Shown here: piece by piece, positions 33,381-41,753 of the stretch
How the letters are laid out: each line of letters begins with the position of its first letter
Position numbering within the stretch: the first letter of the stretch is position 1
Assembly (NCBI RefSeq): GCF_004214935.1
Contig: NZ_SFCC01000016.1
Location: 62,001 to 126,000, forward strand
Length of the DNA: 64,000 nucleotides
From: Amycolatopsis suaedae
GTDB taxonomy: Bacteria > Actinomycetota > Actinomycetes > Mycobacteriales > Pseudonocardiaceae
Direction: 5' to 3'
Program-made: the position numbers and the translations under genes
The notes under the pieces: model-generated
Told to the model about the DNA's origin: nothing
The model's input: the letters and a program-made list of their open reading frames with translations, nothing else
Databases searched by the model: none

Positions 33381-34397
33381 CTACAGGTCCAGCGTCAGGG
33401 TGCCGCCCGCGGCGCGGGAGACGCAGATCGCCATCTCGCCCGCGCGTTCGGCCGGGGTCAGCGACCGGTCCCGGTGCTCGACCTCGCCCGCCAGCACCCC
33501 GGTACGGCAGGTGCCGCAGAAGCCCTGCCTGCACGAGTAGGCCACCCCCGGCTCGGCCTCACGCACCACGTCCAGCACGGTGCGGTCGGCCGGCACCCGC
33601 AGTGTCCGGCCGCTGCGGGCCAGCCGCAGGTCGAACGGCCTGCCGCCGACCACCGGGGGAGCGGAGAACCGTTCGGAGTGCAGCCCGGCCACGTGGGCGG
33701 GCAGGTCCAGGCGGACCCCGGTGACCATCGGCGGCGGCCCGCAGCAGTACACCCGCGCGCCCCGTGGCGCCCGCTCCAGCAGTTCGGCTCCGGACGCCGG
33801 GATGCCGTACTCGGTGTCCGGGCGCACCCACACCCGGTCGCCGTCCAGCTCGTCCAGGAACGGCATCGACTCCCTGGACCGTCCACAGTAGACAAGGCGC
33901 CAGTCCACGCCCGCCCGGGCCGCGGCCCGCACCATCGGCAGGATCGGGGTGATGCCGATGCCGCCCGCGACGAACAGGTACGCCGGTGCCGGGATGAACG
34001 GGAAGGCGTTGCGTGGCCCGCGTGCGTCGACCCGGGACCCCGCCCGCAGCGTCTCGTGCACCTCGGCCGAGCCACCGGCACCGCCGGGGACGCGGCGTAC
34101 GGCGATCCGGTACCGCCACCGGTCGGCGGGATCGCCGCACAGCGAGTACTGCCGCACCCGGCCCGAGGCCAGCACCAGATCGAGGTGACAGCCCGGATGC
34201 CACGGCGGCAGCGCGGTGCCGTCGGCCGCGGCCAGCGTCAGCGCCAGCACGTCGGCCGCGACGACGTCGGCGCGTCGCACCACGAGCCGCAGCGTCCGGT
34301 CCACCGGCGTCACCGGCGGGCGGCCCCGGTCCAGCCGTGACAGCAGTTCGAACAGCGCCGCGGCACGTTCCAGGGTGCGCAGGAACGGCGTGGTCAC
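33381..34397 (-). CDS. PDR/VanB-type [2Fe-2S] flavin oxidoreductase
   Basis: The protein has 338 residues. The FMN domain has RQYSLCGDP, the nucleotide domain VAGGIGITPILPM and CCGPPPMV, and the C-terminal plant-type ferredoxin SCRQGFCGTCRTG plus a fourth Cys (AICVSRA). The order FMN-NAD-[2Fe-2S] is that of phthalate dioxygenase reductase. The GTG start overlaps the upstream di-iron-type gene (GTGA). It therefore probably passes NAD(P)H electrons to that enzyme. Confidence 0.93.
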   Translation of the reverse strand: MTTPFLRTLERAAALFELLSRLDRGRPPVTPVDRTLRLVVRRADVVAADVLALTLAAADGTALPPWHPGCHLDLVLASGRVRQYSLCGDPADRWRYRIAVRRVPGGAGGSAEVHETLRAGSRVDARGPRNAFPFIPAPAYLFVAGGIGITPILPMVRAAARAGVDWRLVYCGRSRESMPFLDELDGDRVWVRPDTEYGIPASGAELLERAPRGARVYCCGPPPMVTGVRLDLPAHVAGLHSERFSAPPVVGGRPFDLRLARSGRTLRVPADRTVLDVVREAEPGVAYSCRQGFCGTCRTGVLAGEVEHRDRSLTPAERAGEMAICVSRAAGGTLTLDL

Positions 34398-35275
34398 TGC
34401 TCGGCGGCCCGCGCGGCGGGCGAGCTGGCCAGGTAGGCCACCGCCTGCTCGGTCGACCCGTGGTGCGAGGGGTGGTAGCCGCGGCGGAAGTAGGGCGCGA
34501 GCAGCCGCAGCACCTGCCAGAAGCCGGGCACGAGACCACGGCGGGCACTGCGCCGCAGGTCCCGCCAGCGCGGCTTCGCCCCGCGCAGCGACGGGTCGCT
34601 GGCCATCAGGTACTTGACGCCCCGGATCCACAGCCACAGGAAGAACGGCGCGGCGACGGCGAACAGCCGGATGCGGCGCAGGTAACGGCCGTCGAGGTGC
34701 TGGTAGAGGTCGAACGCCACCGAGCGGTGCTCGACCTCCTCCGAACCGTGCCAGCGCAGCAGGTCCAGCATCGTCGGGTCGGCACCGGCGGCGTCCAGCG
34801 CCTTCGCGTCGAGGATCCACTGGCCGAGGAACGCGGTGATGTGCTCGACGCCGGCCACCAGCGCGACCCGCTCCACCAGCCACTCCTCCCGGCGCCGCTC
34901 GTCGGGTTCGTCGCGGTCGCCGAGCACCCTGCCGAACAGGTGCTCCAGCTGCCGCACGTAGGGCCGGGTGTCCAGGCCGTGTGCGTCGAAGTGGTCGAGC
35001 ACGCCCTGGTGGGACTTGGCGTGCATGGCCTCCTGGCCGATGAACCCCAGCACGTCCTCGCGCAGCTTGTCGTCCTTGATCAGCGGCACGGCCTGGCCGA
35101 ACACACGGACGAACCACTCCTCGCCCTCAGGTAGCAGCAGGTGCAGGACGTTGATCAGGTGGGTGGCGAACGGCTCGCCGGGCACCCAGTGCATGGGCAG
35201 TTCCGACCAGTCGAACCGGACGTCGCGGGCGTGCAGCGCCACCTCGTCGGGGCCGCGCAGTTCGTCGCTGGGCAT
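34394..35275 (-). CDS. Predicted metal-dependent hydrolase family (COG3687), ferritin-like di-iron oxygenase candidate
   Basis: The protein has 293 residues and is mostly helical. Two ExxH pairs, GQEAMHAKSH and SEEVEHRSVAFD, plus an upstream Glu (PEGEEWFVRVF) and a later VEHITAF, match a four-helix di-iron centre. The family is named metal-dependent hydrolase (PF10118), but coupling to a PDR-type reductase argues for an oxygenase. AAPFFLWLWIRGVKYLM is one hydrophobic segment. AAAGGAGG precedes the ATG. The substrate is unknown. Confidence 0.82.
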   Translation of the reverse strand: MPSDELRGPDEVALHARDVRFDWSELPMHWVPGEPFATHLINVLHLLLPEGEEWFVRVFGQAVPLIKDDKLREDVLGFIGQEAMHAKSHQGVLDHFDAHGLDTRPYVRQLEHLFGRVLGDRDEPDERRREEWLVERVALVAGVEHITAFLGQWILDAKALDAAGADPTMLDLLRWHGSEEVEHRSVAFDLYQHLDGRYLRRIRLFAVAAPFFLWLWIRGVKYLMASDPSLRGAKPRWRDLRRSARRGLVPGFWQVLRLLAPYFRRGYHPSHHGSTEQAVAYLASSPAARAAEQ

Positions 35276-35292
35276 CGCCGCCTCCTTTAAGT

Positions 35293-35313
35293 GTTACCTG
35301 AAGTAACGGTTAC
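35293..35313. promoter_or_regulatory. Overlapping GTTAC/GTAAC dyads upstream of the di-iron gene
   Basis: GTTAC-CTGAA-GTAAC (35293-35307) and GTAAC-G-GTTAC (35303-35313) overlap. They lie 18-38 nt before the di-iron gene start and 25 nt from the -35 box of the divergent regulator. They are candidate repressor sites; the binding protein is unknown. Confidence 0.5.
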
Positions 35314-35337
35314 TGAAGTTAGCACGGTGAGGCAGGG

Positions 35338-35373
35338 TTGACATGTGACCTTTTGGTCACCTATGTTGGCCTG
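35338..35373 (+). promoter_or_regulatory. Consensus promoter with operator in its spacer
   Basis: -35 TTGACA (35338-35343) and -10 TATGTT (35362-35367) are separated by 18 nt. The perfect dyad GTGACC-TTTT-GGTCAC (35345-35360) fills the spacer. The GTG start follows 6 nt after the -10, so the transcript is predicted to be leaderless. A dimer bound to the dyad would block polymerase, consistent with autorepression by the ArsR-type product. Confidence 0.8.
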
Positions 35374-36051
35374 GTGAGCGACGACCGGGTGTTCAAGGCG
35401 CTGGCCGACCCGAGCCGGCGCTTCCTGCTCGACCTGCTCTTCGCCCGCGAGGGGCGCACCCTCACGGAGCTGGAGTCGGAGCTGGAGATGACACGGTTCG
35501 GCGTGATGAAGCACCTCAAGGTGCTCGAGGACGCCGGACTCGTCATCGCCCGGCGTTCCGGGCGGGAGAAGTTGCACTACCTCAACGCCGTACCCATCCG
35601 GCTGGTCCACGACCGGTGGATCGACAAGTACACCGAACGACAGGTGTCGGCACTGGCCGACCTCAAGGGAACCCTCGACTACGACCTGCGGCCCGGGGGT
35701 GCGTTCCGCGGGCTGGCCAGCCAGGAACTGAAGGAGCACGGCGCGCCGGACGTCTGTGCGGACGGGGAGATCCTCGAGGTCGATCCACCGCGCAGACTCG
35801 TGCAGACCTGGCGCATGCTCATGGACGACGATCTCGCCGCCGAGGGCTTCACCAAGCTCACCTACGAGGTCGAGCCCGCGGGAGACGGTGTGGTGAAACT
35901 GACCGTCACCCACGAGCTGGACGGCGCTCCGGAGCTGGCGAAGGTGGTCAGTGGTGCGATGGAGAGCGAGGGCGCGGGCGGCGGCTGGGCTCGCATCCTC
36001 AGCGATATCAAGACCCTGCTGGAGACCGGCGCACCGATGCCGAGGGGGTGA
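35374..36051 (+). CDS. ArsR-type regulator fused to a SRPBCC (AHSA1) domain
   Basis: The protein has 225 residues from GTG 35374. Residues 1-90 are an ArsR winged helix (VFKALADPSRRFLLDLLF ... FGVMKHLKVLEDAGLV) without metal-binding Cys. Residues 95-225 form an AHSA1-like SRPBCC fold (EILEVDPPRRLVQTWRM, KLTYEVEPAGDG, GGWARILSDIKTLLETG), which usually binds a hydrophobic ligand. The fusion suggests a one-component sensor of a small lipophilic compound. It is divergent from the di-iron/reductase operon and may control it. The TTG at 35338 is also in frame, but it is part of the -35 box. Confidence 0.87.
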   Translation: MSDDRVFKALADPSRRFLLDLLFAREGRTLTELESELEMTRFGVMKHLKVLEDAGLVIARRSGREKLHYLNAVPIRLVHDRWIDKYTERQVSALADLKGTLDYDLRPGGAFRGLASQELKEHGAPDVCADGEILEVDPPRRLVQTWRMLMDDDLAAEGFTKLTYEVEPAGDGVVKLTVTHELDGAPELAKVVSGAMESEGAGGGWARILSDIKTLLETGAPMPRG

Positions 36052-36094
36052 GCCGTCGCCGGGTGCCCGCCCACGGCGGGCACCCGGCACGGTG

Positions 36095-36517
36095 CTAGAC
36101 CTGCGACTCCATGGCCTCCAGGAAGTGGTTCCAGCCCTCGGTGGCCGGCTCGATCTGATCCTCCGGCAGCGGGCCGACCTGGGTGACGGTCAGCGTCGTC
36201 TTCCCGGCGGCCTCGGCCAGCTCGACGGTCAGCGGCGAGCCCTCGGACGACGGGTCGTCGCCGAAGGTCAGCACCAGCCGGCTGGGCTCGTCGATCTCCT
36301 GGAATCTGCCGCCGAAGACCATCTCGTTGCCTTCGTAGATCATGACCGCGTTCCAGTCGCCGCCGACCTTGGCGTCGACCGTCGTGCGCTCGGGTACCGA
36401 GCCGAACCAGCCGGCGAACTTGGCCGGGTCGGTCCACAGCCGGAACAGGTCGGCGGCTGCCGCGTCGAAGGTCCGGCTGACCGTGATGGTCACGGATTCG
36501 GGAACTGTGCTCGTCAT
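36095..36517 (-). CDS. SRPBCC (AHSA1-like) domain protein
   Basis: The protein has 140 residues and is a stand-alone AHSA1-type fold: VSRTFDAAAADLFRLWTDP, FAGWFGSVP, PSRLVLTFGDD and TVTQVGPLPEDQIEPATEGWNHFLEAM. It is convergent with the ArsR-SRPBCC gene. Members act as ligand-binding or lyase-like proteins of mostly unknown function. Confidence 0.85.
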   Translation of the reverse strand: MTSTVPESVTITVSRTFDAAAADLFRLWTDPAKFAGWFGSVPERTTVDAKVGGDWNAVMIYEGNEMVFGGRFQEIDEPSRLVLTFGDDPSSEGSPLTVELAEAAGKTTLTVTQVGPLPEDQIEPATEGWNHFLEAMESQV

Positions 36518-36556
36518 GTCGTGCCTTTTTCTCGTAGAGACAGGGACGGGACGACG

Positions 36557-37621
36557 TTATGAGGCGCGCCGGCCGTCGCCGAGGTCCACACGCGACACGG
36601 TGCGGTCCACACGCGCCAAGGTCGCGCGCACCGCGGCGGGAGCCGTGCCGCCCCAGCGCCGGAACGCCTTGCGCAGTGCCCTGGCGTCGGTGAAGCCGAC
36701 CCGGGTGGCGACCGACTGCACCGTCAGCTCGTCGTGACGCAGCAGTCGCAACGCGTGCTCGTAGCGCACCCGGTCGGCCTCCTCGCGCCAGCTGGTGCCC
36801 GCCTCGGCCAGGCGCCGTTGCAGGGTGCGCCCGCTCATCGCCATCGCCGTGGCCATCGCGTCCAGTGACACGGCGGGCGTCTCGGCGAGCCTGCCGCGGA
36901 ACCGGTCCAGCCACGGCAGCACCGTGCTCGGCGCGCTCGCCACGATCACGGCCATGCTGCCGCGCAGCAGTTCGCCGAGCCGCAGGTCGGCACCCGGTGT
37001 GGCCAGCGCCGCGTCGGCGGCCGACAGCGTGATGGAGCAGTCCGGGGCGTCGAACTCCAGTTCCGCGGCGTTCCATTCCCCGGTGAGCCTGCGGTGGTGT
37101 TCCGGCGCCCGGTGGGTGAAGCTCACCCGCAGCGGGACCAGCGGCGCCGCGGCGGCGTGCCGGGCCGAGCCGAGCAGGCGGCCGAGGACGAACTCGTGGT
37201 TGAGCGCGGCGGCGTCGGTCCACTCGATGGCGCCGCGCCAGCGCACGGTGACCGACTCGTCGTCGTTGACGGTGTACGCGACGTTCGTGTCCGGGTCGGC
37301 GACCACGGTGCGGTGCCGCAGGGCGTTGCGCAGCACCTCGCCGACGGTGCGGCTGTGGACGGCCAGGTAGTCCCAGATTCCCAGCGCGCCGAGGCTCGCC
37401 TCGTCCGCGATCCGCAGGCCGGTTCCCGCCTCGGGTGCGGCCCAGGCCAGCAGTTCCCACATCCGGGCGACACTGCCGGTGGGCACCCGGACCAGCTCGT
37501 CGGACAGCGCGGACGGGGCGATGCCGGGCAGCCGGTCGACCTCGGCCCTGTCGATCCCGGCCAGCAGCACCTGCTCGTGCACCAGCCGGGCGACATGAAC
37601 GCCCACCGTCGAACCCGTCAC
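36557..37621 (-). CDS. AraC-family transcriptional regulator
   Basis: The protein has 354 residues from GTG 37621, with AGGAG 6 nt upstream. The N-terminal domain is of the Arabinose_bd type (about 20-200). The C-terminal double HTH (about 255-335) reads MAMSGRTLQRRLAEAGTSWR and SVATRVGFTDARALRKAFRRWGGTAP. The layout is that of OruR/VirS-like regulators rather than cupin AraC proteins. Its promoter region is shared with the divergent LigC operon (37622-37705). Its effector is unknown. Confidence 0.9.
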   Translation of the reverse strand: MTGSTVGVHVARLVHEQVLLAGIDRAEVDRLPGIAPSALSDELVRVPTGSVARMWELLAWAAPEAGTGLRIADEASLGALGIWDYLAVHSRTVGEVLRNALRHRTVVADPDTNVAYTVNDDESVTVRWRGAIEWTDAAALNHEFVLGRLLGSARHAAAAPLVPLRVSFTHRAPEHHRRLTGEWNAAELEFDAPDCSITLSAADAALATPGADLRLGELLRGSMAVIVASAPSTVLPWLDRFRGRLAETPAVSLDAMATAMAMSGRTLQRRLAEAGTSWREEADRVRYEHALRLLRHDELTVQSVATRVGFTDARALRKAFRRWGGTAPAAVRATLARVDRTVSRVDLGDGRRAS

Positions 37622-37705
37622 CGCAACTCCTGCCGTACCCGGCGGGGAGCCTAGGTGGACATTCTGGACGAAATCTACAGCCCGTTTCCGGGCTAGGATC
37701 TGGCC

Positions 37706-38794
37706 GTGGATCTACCACTGATGCCGCCGGTCAAGCCGATGCTGGCCAAGGCCGTGCACGAGCTGCCCCGGGCGGACGGGCTGCGCTACGAGCCGAAGTG
37801 GGACGGCTTCCGCTGCGTCGTGTTCCGCGACGGCGACGAGGTCGTCCTCGGCTCCCGGCACGACCGGCCGCTCACCCGGTACTTTCCCGAACTGGTCGAG
37901 TTGCTGCGGGAGACGCTGCCGCCACGCTGCGTCGTGGACGGCGAGGTCATCCTGGTCACCGACGAGGGGCTGGACTTCGAGACCCTGCAGCTGCGGCTGC
38001 ACCCCGCGGCGTCGCGGGTACGGCTGCTGGCCGAGCAGACACCGGCCAGCTTCGTGGCGTTCGACCTGCTCGCACTCGGCGACCGGGACCTGACCGGGGA
38101 GCCGTTCGACACCCGGCGCGAGCTGCTGGAGCAGGCCGTCGCCGCCGGCCGCGCCGACCGGCCGTCGCGGCTGCACCTGACACCGATGACCAGCGACCCG
38201 GACCGCGCGCAGGACTGGTTCACCCGGTTCGAGGGCGCCGGGTTCGACGGCGTGATGGCCAAGCCCGGTGACGCGCCGTACGAGCAGGACCGCCGGACCA
38301 TGTGGAAGGTCAAGCACCGGCGGACCGCCGACTGCGTGGTGGCCGGGTTCCGCTGGCACGTGGACGGCAACGGGATCGGGTCGCTGCTGCTGGGGTTGTA
38401 CGACGACGCGGGCACGCTCAACCACGTCGGCGTGGCCAGCAGCTTCACCGCCGCGCGGCGGCGGGAGCTGGTCACCGAGCTGGCACCGCTGCGGGAGAAC
38501 GCGCTGGAGGGGCATCCGTGGCGGGCCTGGGCCGACGCGCACGCCGAGCACGAGGGCCTGGTGCCCGGCGGGCAGAGCCGGTGGAACCCGAAGAAGGGCC
38601 TGCAGTGGGAGCCGGTGCGGCCGGAGTGGGTCGCCGAGGTGCGCTACGAGCACGTCCAGGGCGGGCGGTTCCGGCACGGCGGGCGGCTGGTGCGGTTCCG
38701 CCCGGACCGTACGCCGGAGTCGTGTACCTACGCCCAGCTGGAACAGGTCGCCCCGGCCGAACTGGCCGGGCTGCTCGCCGAGGAGGCCAGGTGA
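37706..38794 (+). CDS. ATP-dependent DNA ligase (LigC-like)
   Basis: The protein has 362 residues. The nucleotidyltransferase domain has motif I EPKWDGFR (Lys is the AMP acceptor), motif III FVAFDLLAL, motif IV DGVMAKPGD and motif V MWKVKHRR; an OB domain follows. There is no Zn finger. Actinobacterial LigC enzymes join breaks in repair or end-joining pathways. The GTG lies 6 nt after TAGGAT, so it is probably leaderless. It overlaps the PolDom gene by GTGA. Confidence 0.9.
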   Translation: MDLPLMPPVKPMLAKAVHELPRADGLRYEPKWDGFRCVVFRDGDEVVLGSRHDRPLTRYFPELVELLRETLPPRCVVDGEVILVTDEGLDFETLQLRLHPAASRVRLLAEQTPASFVAFDLLALGDRDLTGEPFDTRRELLEQAVAAGRADRPSRLHLTPMTSDPDRAQDWFTRFEGAGFDGVMAKPGDAPYEQDRRTMWKVKHRRTADCVVAGFRWHVDGNGIGSLLLGLYDDAGTLNHVGVASSFTAARRRELVTELAPLRENALEGHPWRAWADAHAEHEGLVPGGQSRWNPKKGLQWEPVRPEWVAEVRYEHVQGGRFRHGGRLVRFRPDRTPESCTYAQLEQVAPAELAGLLAEEAR

Positions 38795-39792
38795 CCGGGA
38801 AGCTGGTACTCGACGTCGACGGCGTCGAGGTCACGGTGTCCAATCCGGACAAGGTGTATTTCCCCCGCAACGGCGAGACCAAGCTGGACCTGGTCCGCTA
38901 CTACCAGGCCGTCGCCGGGCCGCTGCTGGGCACACTGCGCGACCGGCCGCTGCTGCTGGAGCGTTACCCGGGCGGGGCGGGCGGCAAGTCGTGGTTCCAG
39001 AAGCGGGTGCCGAAGGACATCCCGGACTGGCTGACCACCCGCGTCGTCGCCACGCCCAACGGCACCACCAGCGACGCGCTGGTCGCGGCCGACCTCGCCC
39101 ACGTGCTGTGGGCGGTCAACCTCGGTTGCCTGGGGTTTCACGTGTGGCCGTTCCGCGACCACGGCCCCGAGGTCACCGACGAGCTGCGGATCGACCTCGA
39201 CCCGTCGCCCGGCGTCGGGTTCGCCGAGGTGCGCGAGGCCGCCGGGCTGACCCGGCAGCTGCTGGCCGAGGTCGGGATCGAGGCGCACCTGAAGACGTCG
39301 GGCTCACGCGGGCTGCACGTCTACGTCGCGGTGGTCCCCGCCGACGGCTACCAGGTGCGGGCGGCGGCCGTCGCGCTGGCGCGCGAGCTGGAGCGCAGGC
39401 ATCCGGACCTGATCACGGCCAAGTGGTGGAAGGAGGAGCGCGGGGAGCGGGTGTTCGTCGACTTCAACCAGAACGCTCCGCACAAGACCGTGTTCGGCGC
39501 GTGGTGCGTGCGGCCGAGGGTGGGCGGGCAGGTGTCGACGCCGATCGGCTGGGACGAGCTGGCCGACGTCGTGCCCGACGACCTGACGCTGTCGACCGTC
39601 CCGGCGCGGCTGGCCGAGCGCGGTGACCCGTGGGCGGGCTACGCGGACCGGCCGCAGTCGCTGGCCCCGCTGCTGGCGTGGTCGGAGCGGGACCTGGCCG
39701 ACGGCCTGATGGACGCCCCCTGGCCGCCGGTGTACCCGAAGATGCCCGGCGAGCCGCCCCGCGTCGCCCCCAGCCGCGCGAAGCGTGCCTAG
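38791..39792 (+). CDS. LigD-type primase-polymerase domain protein (PolDom)
   Basis: The protein has 333 residues and consists of the polymerase domain only; neither the ligase nor the nuclease domain of full LigD is present. VSNPDKVYFPRNGETKLDLVRYY opens the family. Catalytic Asp pair is in LRIDLDPSPG, and SGSRGLHVYV and FVDFNQNAPHKTVFGAW complete it. Such enzymes add ribonucleotides or fill gaps at broken ends. Translational coupling to LigC gives a polymerase-ligase pair. No Ku gene is in the window. Confidence 0.92.
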   Translation: MTGKLVLDVDGVEVTVSNPDKVYFPRNGETKLDLVRYYQAVAGPLLGTLRDRPLLLERYPGGAGGKSWFQKRVPKDIPDWLTTRVVATPNGTTSDALVAADLAHVLWAVNLGCLGFHVWPFRDHGPEVTDELRIDLDPSPGVGFAEVREAAGLTRQLLAEVGIEAHLKTSGSRGLHVYVAVVPADGYQVRAAAVALARELERRHPDLITAKWWKEERGERVFVDFNQNAPHKTVFGAWCVRPRVGGQVSTPIGWDELADVVPDDLTLSTVPARLAERGDPWAGYADRPQSLAPLLAWSERDLADGLMDAPWPPVYPKMPGEPPRVAPSRAKRA

Positions 39793-39805
39793 CCGGGCTT
39801 CCTCG

Positions 39806-39862
39806 ATGCCGTGAAGGGGGCCTTCACGGCGTCTGATGCCGTGAGTGCCCCCTTCACGGCAT
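39806..39862. repeat. Hairpin repeat/terminator after the PolDom gene
   Basis: ATGCCGTGAAGGGGG (39806-39820) pairs exactly with 39848-39862. The first arm itself can fold as GCCGTGAAGG-GGG-CCTTCACGGC (39808-39830). A further remnant, GTGAGGTGGCCTTCACGTGC, lies near 39906-39928. It belongs to the dispersed GTGAAGG hairpin family and may terminate transcription after 39792 and after 39920. Confidence 0.65.
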
Positions 39863-39919
39863 GCTTGCCGCGGACACGTGGGCGGGTAGCCCGTGGTCCG
39901 GATGGTGGTGAGGTGGCCT

Positions 39920-40918
39920 TCACGTGCTTGGGGCGTGCGCGGGGGTGCCGGGCGGCAGCGCGTCGGGCACGCCGAACGTGCTGAACAGGCGCAGGTCGAA
40001 GAAGTTGACCACGCGGGCGATCACGCCGTCACGGACCGTCAGCACCTGCAGGGTGAACGGCCGGAACACACCGTCGGCCGCACGCAGGTAGAGCGCGAAC
40101 CCGGGCTGGCCGTTGGCCCGGACCGGCAGCAGCCGCTGGTCGTCCGGCCCGGCGGGGCACTGGACCTCCAGGTGCCGGGTGATCCGCTCCGGACCGGAGT
40201 ACCAGGCGGTGAACGGCGGCATCTCCCAGACGGCGTCGGCGGTGAACAACGCGACCATCCGGCCGACGTCCTTGCGCTCCATCGCCGTGACGTAGCGGTC
40301 CAGCAGCTCCCGCTGCTCCGGACTGTCCGGTTCGGACACACCGTCCTCGGCGGCCGACAGCTCGGCCAGCCGCCCCCTGGCCCGCTGCAGCGCGCTGTTC
40401 ACCGACGCGACGGTGGTCTCCAGCAACTCGGCGACCTCGGCAGCCCGCCAGGCCAGCACGTCCCGCAGGATCAGCACCGCCCGCTGCCTCGGCGGCAGCT
40501 GCTGCAAGGCCACCACCAGCGCCAGCCGGACGCTCTCCCGCGCGGTGACCACGGCGGCCGGGTCGGCCGCGTCGCCGACCAGCGCGTCCGGTACGGGCTC
40601 CAGCCACGGGACGTCGTGCTGTTCGACCAGCGGCATTCCCGGCTCGGACGGGCCGCCCAGCCCGGAGGGCAGCGGGCGGCGGCCCCGGCTCTCCAGCGCG
40701 GTCAGGCACACGTTGGTGGCAATGCGGTAGAGCCACGTCCGCAGTGACGACCGGCCCTCGAATGCCTCGTACGACCGCCACGCCCGCACGTAGGTCTCCT
40801 GCACCAGATCCTCGGCGTCGTGCACCGATCCGAGCATCCGGTAACAGTGCGCGAGCAGCTCACCGCGGAACGGATCCGCCCTGGTCAGGAACTCCTCGCC
40901 GACCGTGCTCGTCGTCAT
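39920..40918 (-). CDS. ECF sigma factor with SnoaL-like C-terminal domain (SigX5/SigG type)
   Basis: The protein has 332 residues. Region 2 LLAHCYRMLGSVHDAEDLVQ and SSLRTWLYRIATNVCLTALE, and region 4 LPPRQRAVLILRDVLAWRAAEVAELL, are typical of the large TIGR02960-like group. Residues 205-320 form a SnoaL_2-type domain (DRYVTAMERKDVGRMVALFT) that controls activity in place of an anti-sigma protein. An alpha/beta hydrolase gene lies 30 nt upstream on the same strand. A second member of the group is at 57428-58423. Confidence 0.92.
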   Translation of the reverse strand: MTTSTVGEEFLTRADPFRGELLAHCYRMLGSVHDAEDLVQETYVRAWRSYEAFEGRSSLRTWLYRIATNVCLTALESRGRRPLPSGLGGPSEPGMPLVEQHDVPWLEPVPDALVGDAADPAAVVTARESVRLALVVALQQLPPRQRAVLILRDVLAWRAAEVAELLETTVASVNSALQRARGRLAELSAAEDGVSEPDSPEQRELLDRYVTAMERKDVGRMVALFTADAVWEMPPFTAWYSGPERITRHLEVQCPAGPDDQRLLPVRANGQPGFALYLRAADGVFRPFTLQVLTVRDGVIARVVNFFDLRLFSTFGVPDALPPGTPAHAPST

Positions 40919-40948
40919 GGACCGAGCCTAGGCCACCCCACCGACAGA

Positions 40949-41740
40949 TCAAGCCGTCAGGAACTCGGCGACCACCGGCGCCAGTACCGGCGCCTTCACC
41001 ATGTGGGTCTGGCCGGGCACCGTCCGATGCGTCGCGTCGGGCAGGACGGCCGCGATGGCGCGCTGCGCGTTGCGCATGTACTCCGGGCTCTTCCCGCCGT
41101 CGGCCACCAGCACCGGCATGGTGACCGAGCTCCACCGGCCCGCGGGCAGCGGCTCGCCCTTCTGGTGCGGCTCGATCATCGCCAGGTCGGCGAGCAGTGT
41201 CGGGGCGACGGCGGTGAGCTTGCGCCACACCGGGAACAACCGCATGAGCGCGACGAAGAAGCCGGGCGCGCCGACGTAACGCATGAACATCTTCACCGCC
41301 TCGCCGCCGCGGCCCGCGTCCACTTCGGACCGGACGCGGGCGACGAAGCCGGCCGGCATGGGCGGGTGGGTGCCGTCGACGATGAACGGCGCCTCGTACA
41401 GGGCCAGCCGGTCGGCGGCCACCCCGCGGTCGGCGGCCTCCAGCGCCAGGACCGCGCCGGAGGAACAGCCGAACAGCGACACCGCGCCACCCGCTTCCTT
41501 GACCACGGCCTCCAGGTCCTCGACCTCACGCTCCACGGTCAGTTCGCCGGTGCCGCTGTCGCCGCGGCCGCGTCTGTCGTAGGCGTAGACGGTGAACCGG
41601 CCGGCCAGTTCCCTGGCCAGTGCCCGGGCCGGGCCCTGCTCGCGGTAGCAGAGCGCGCCGTCCACCAGGACCAGCGGCGGGCCGCTGCCGGTGACCTCGT
41701 AGGCGATCGTCGTGCCGTCGGCGGACGTGGTGGTCTTCAT
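40949..41740 (-). CDS. Alpha/beta hydrolase
   Basis: The protein has 263 residues and no signal peptide. It has the nucleophile elbow FGCSSGAV, oxyanion segment VLVDGALCYR, an Asp in the VLVADGGKSP region and His in VPGQTHMVKAP. It is located directly upstream of, and on the same strand as, a SigX5-like sigma gene, a recurrent pairing in actinobacteria. The upstream neighbour is a SRPBCC gene 13 nt away. Its substrate is unknown. Confidence 0.86.
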   Translation of the reverse strand: MKTTTSADGTTIAYEVTGSGPPLVLVDGALCYREQGPARALARELAGRFTVYAYDRRGRGDSGTGELTVEREVEDLEAVVKEAGGAVSLFGCSSGAVLALEAADRGVAADRLALYEAPFIVDGTHPPMPAGFVARVRSEVDAGRGGEAVKMFMRYVGAPGFFVALMRLFPVWRKLTAVAPTLLADLAMIEPHQKGEPLPAGRWSSVTMPVLVADGGKSPEYMRNAQRAIAAVLPDATHRTVPGQTHMVKAPVLAPVVAEFLTA

Positions 41741-41753
41741 CGGGGCGTCTCCT

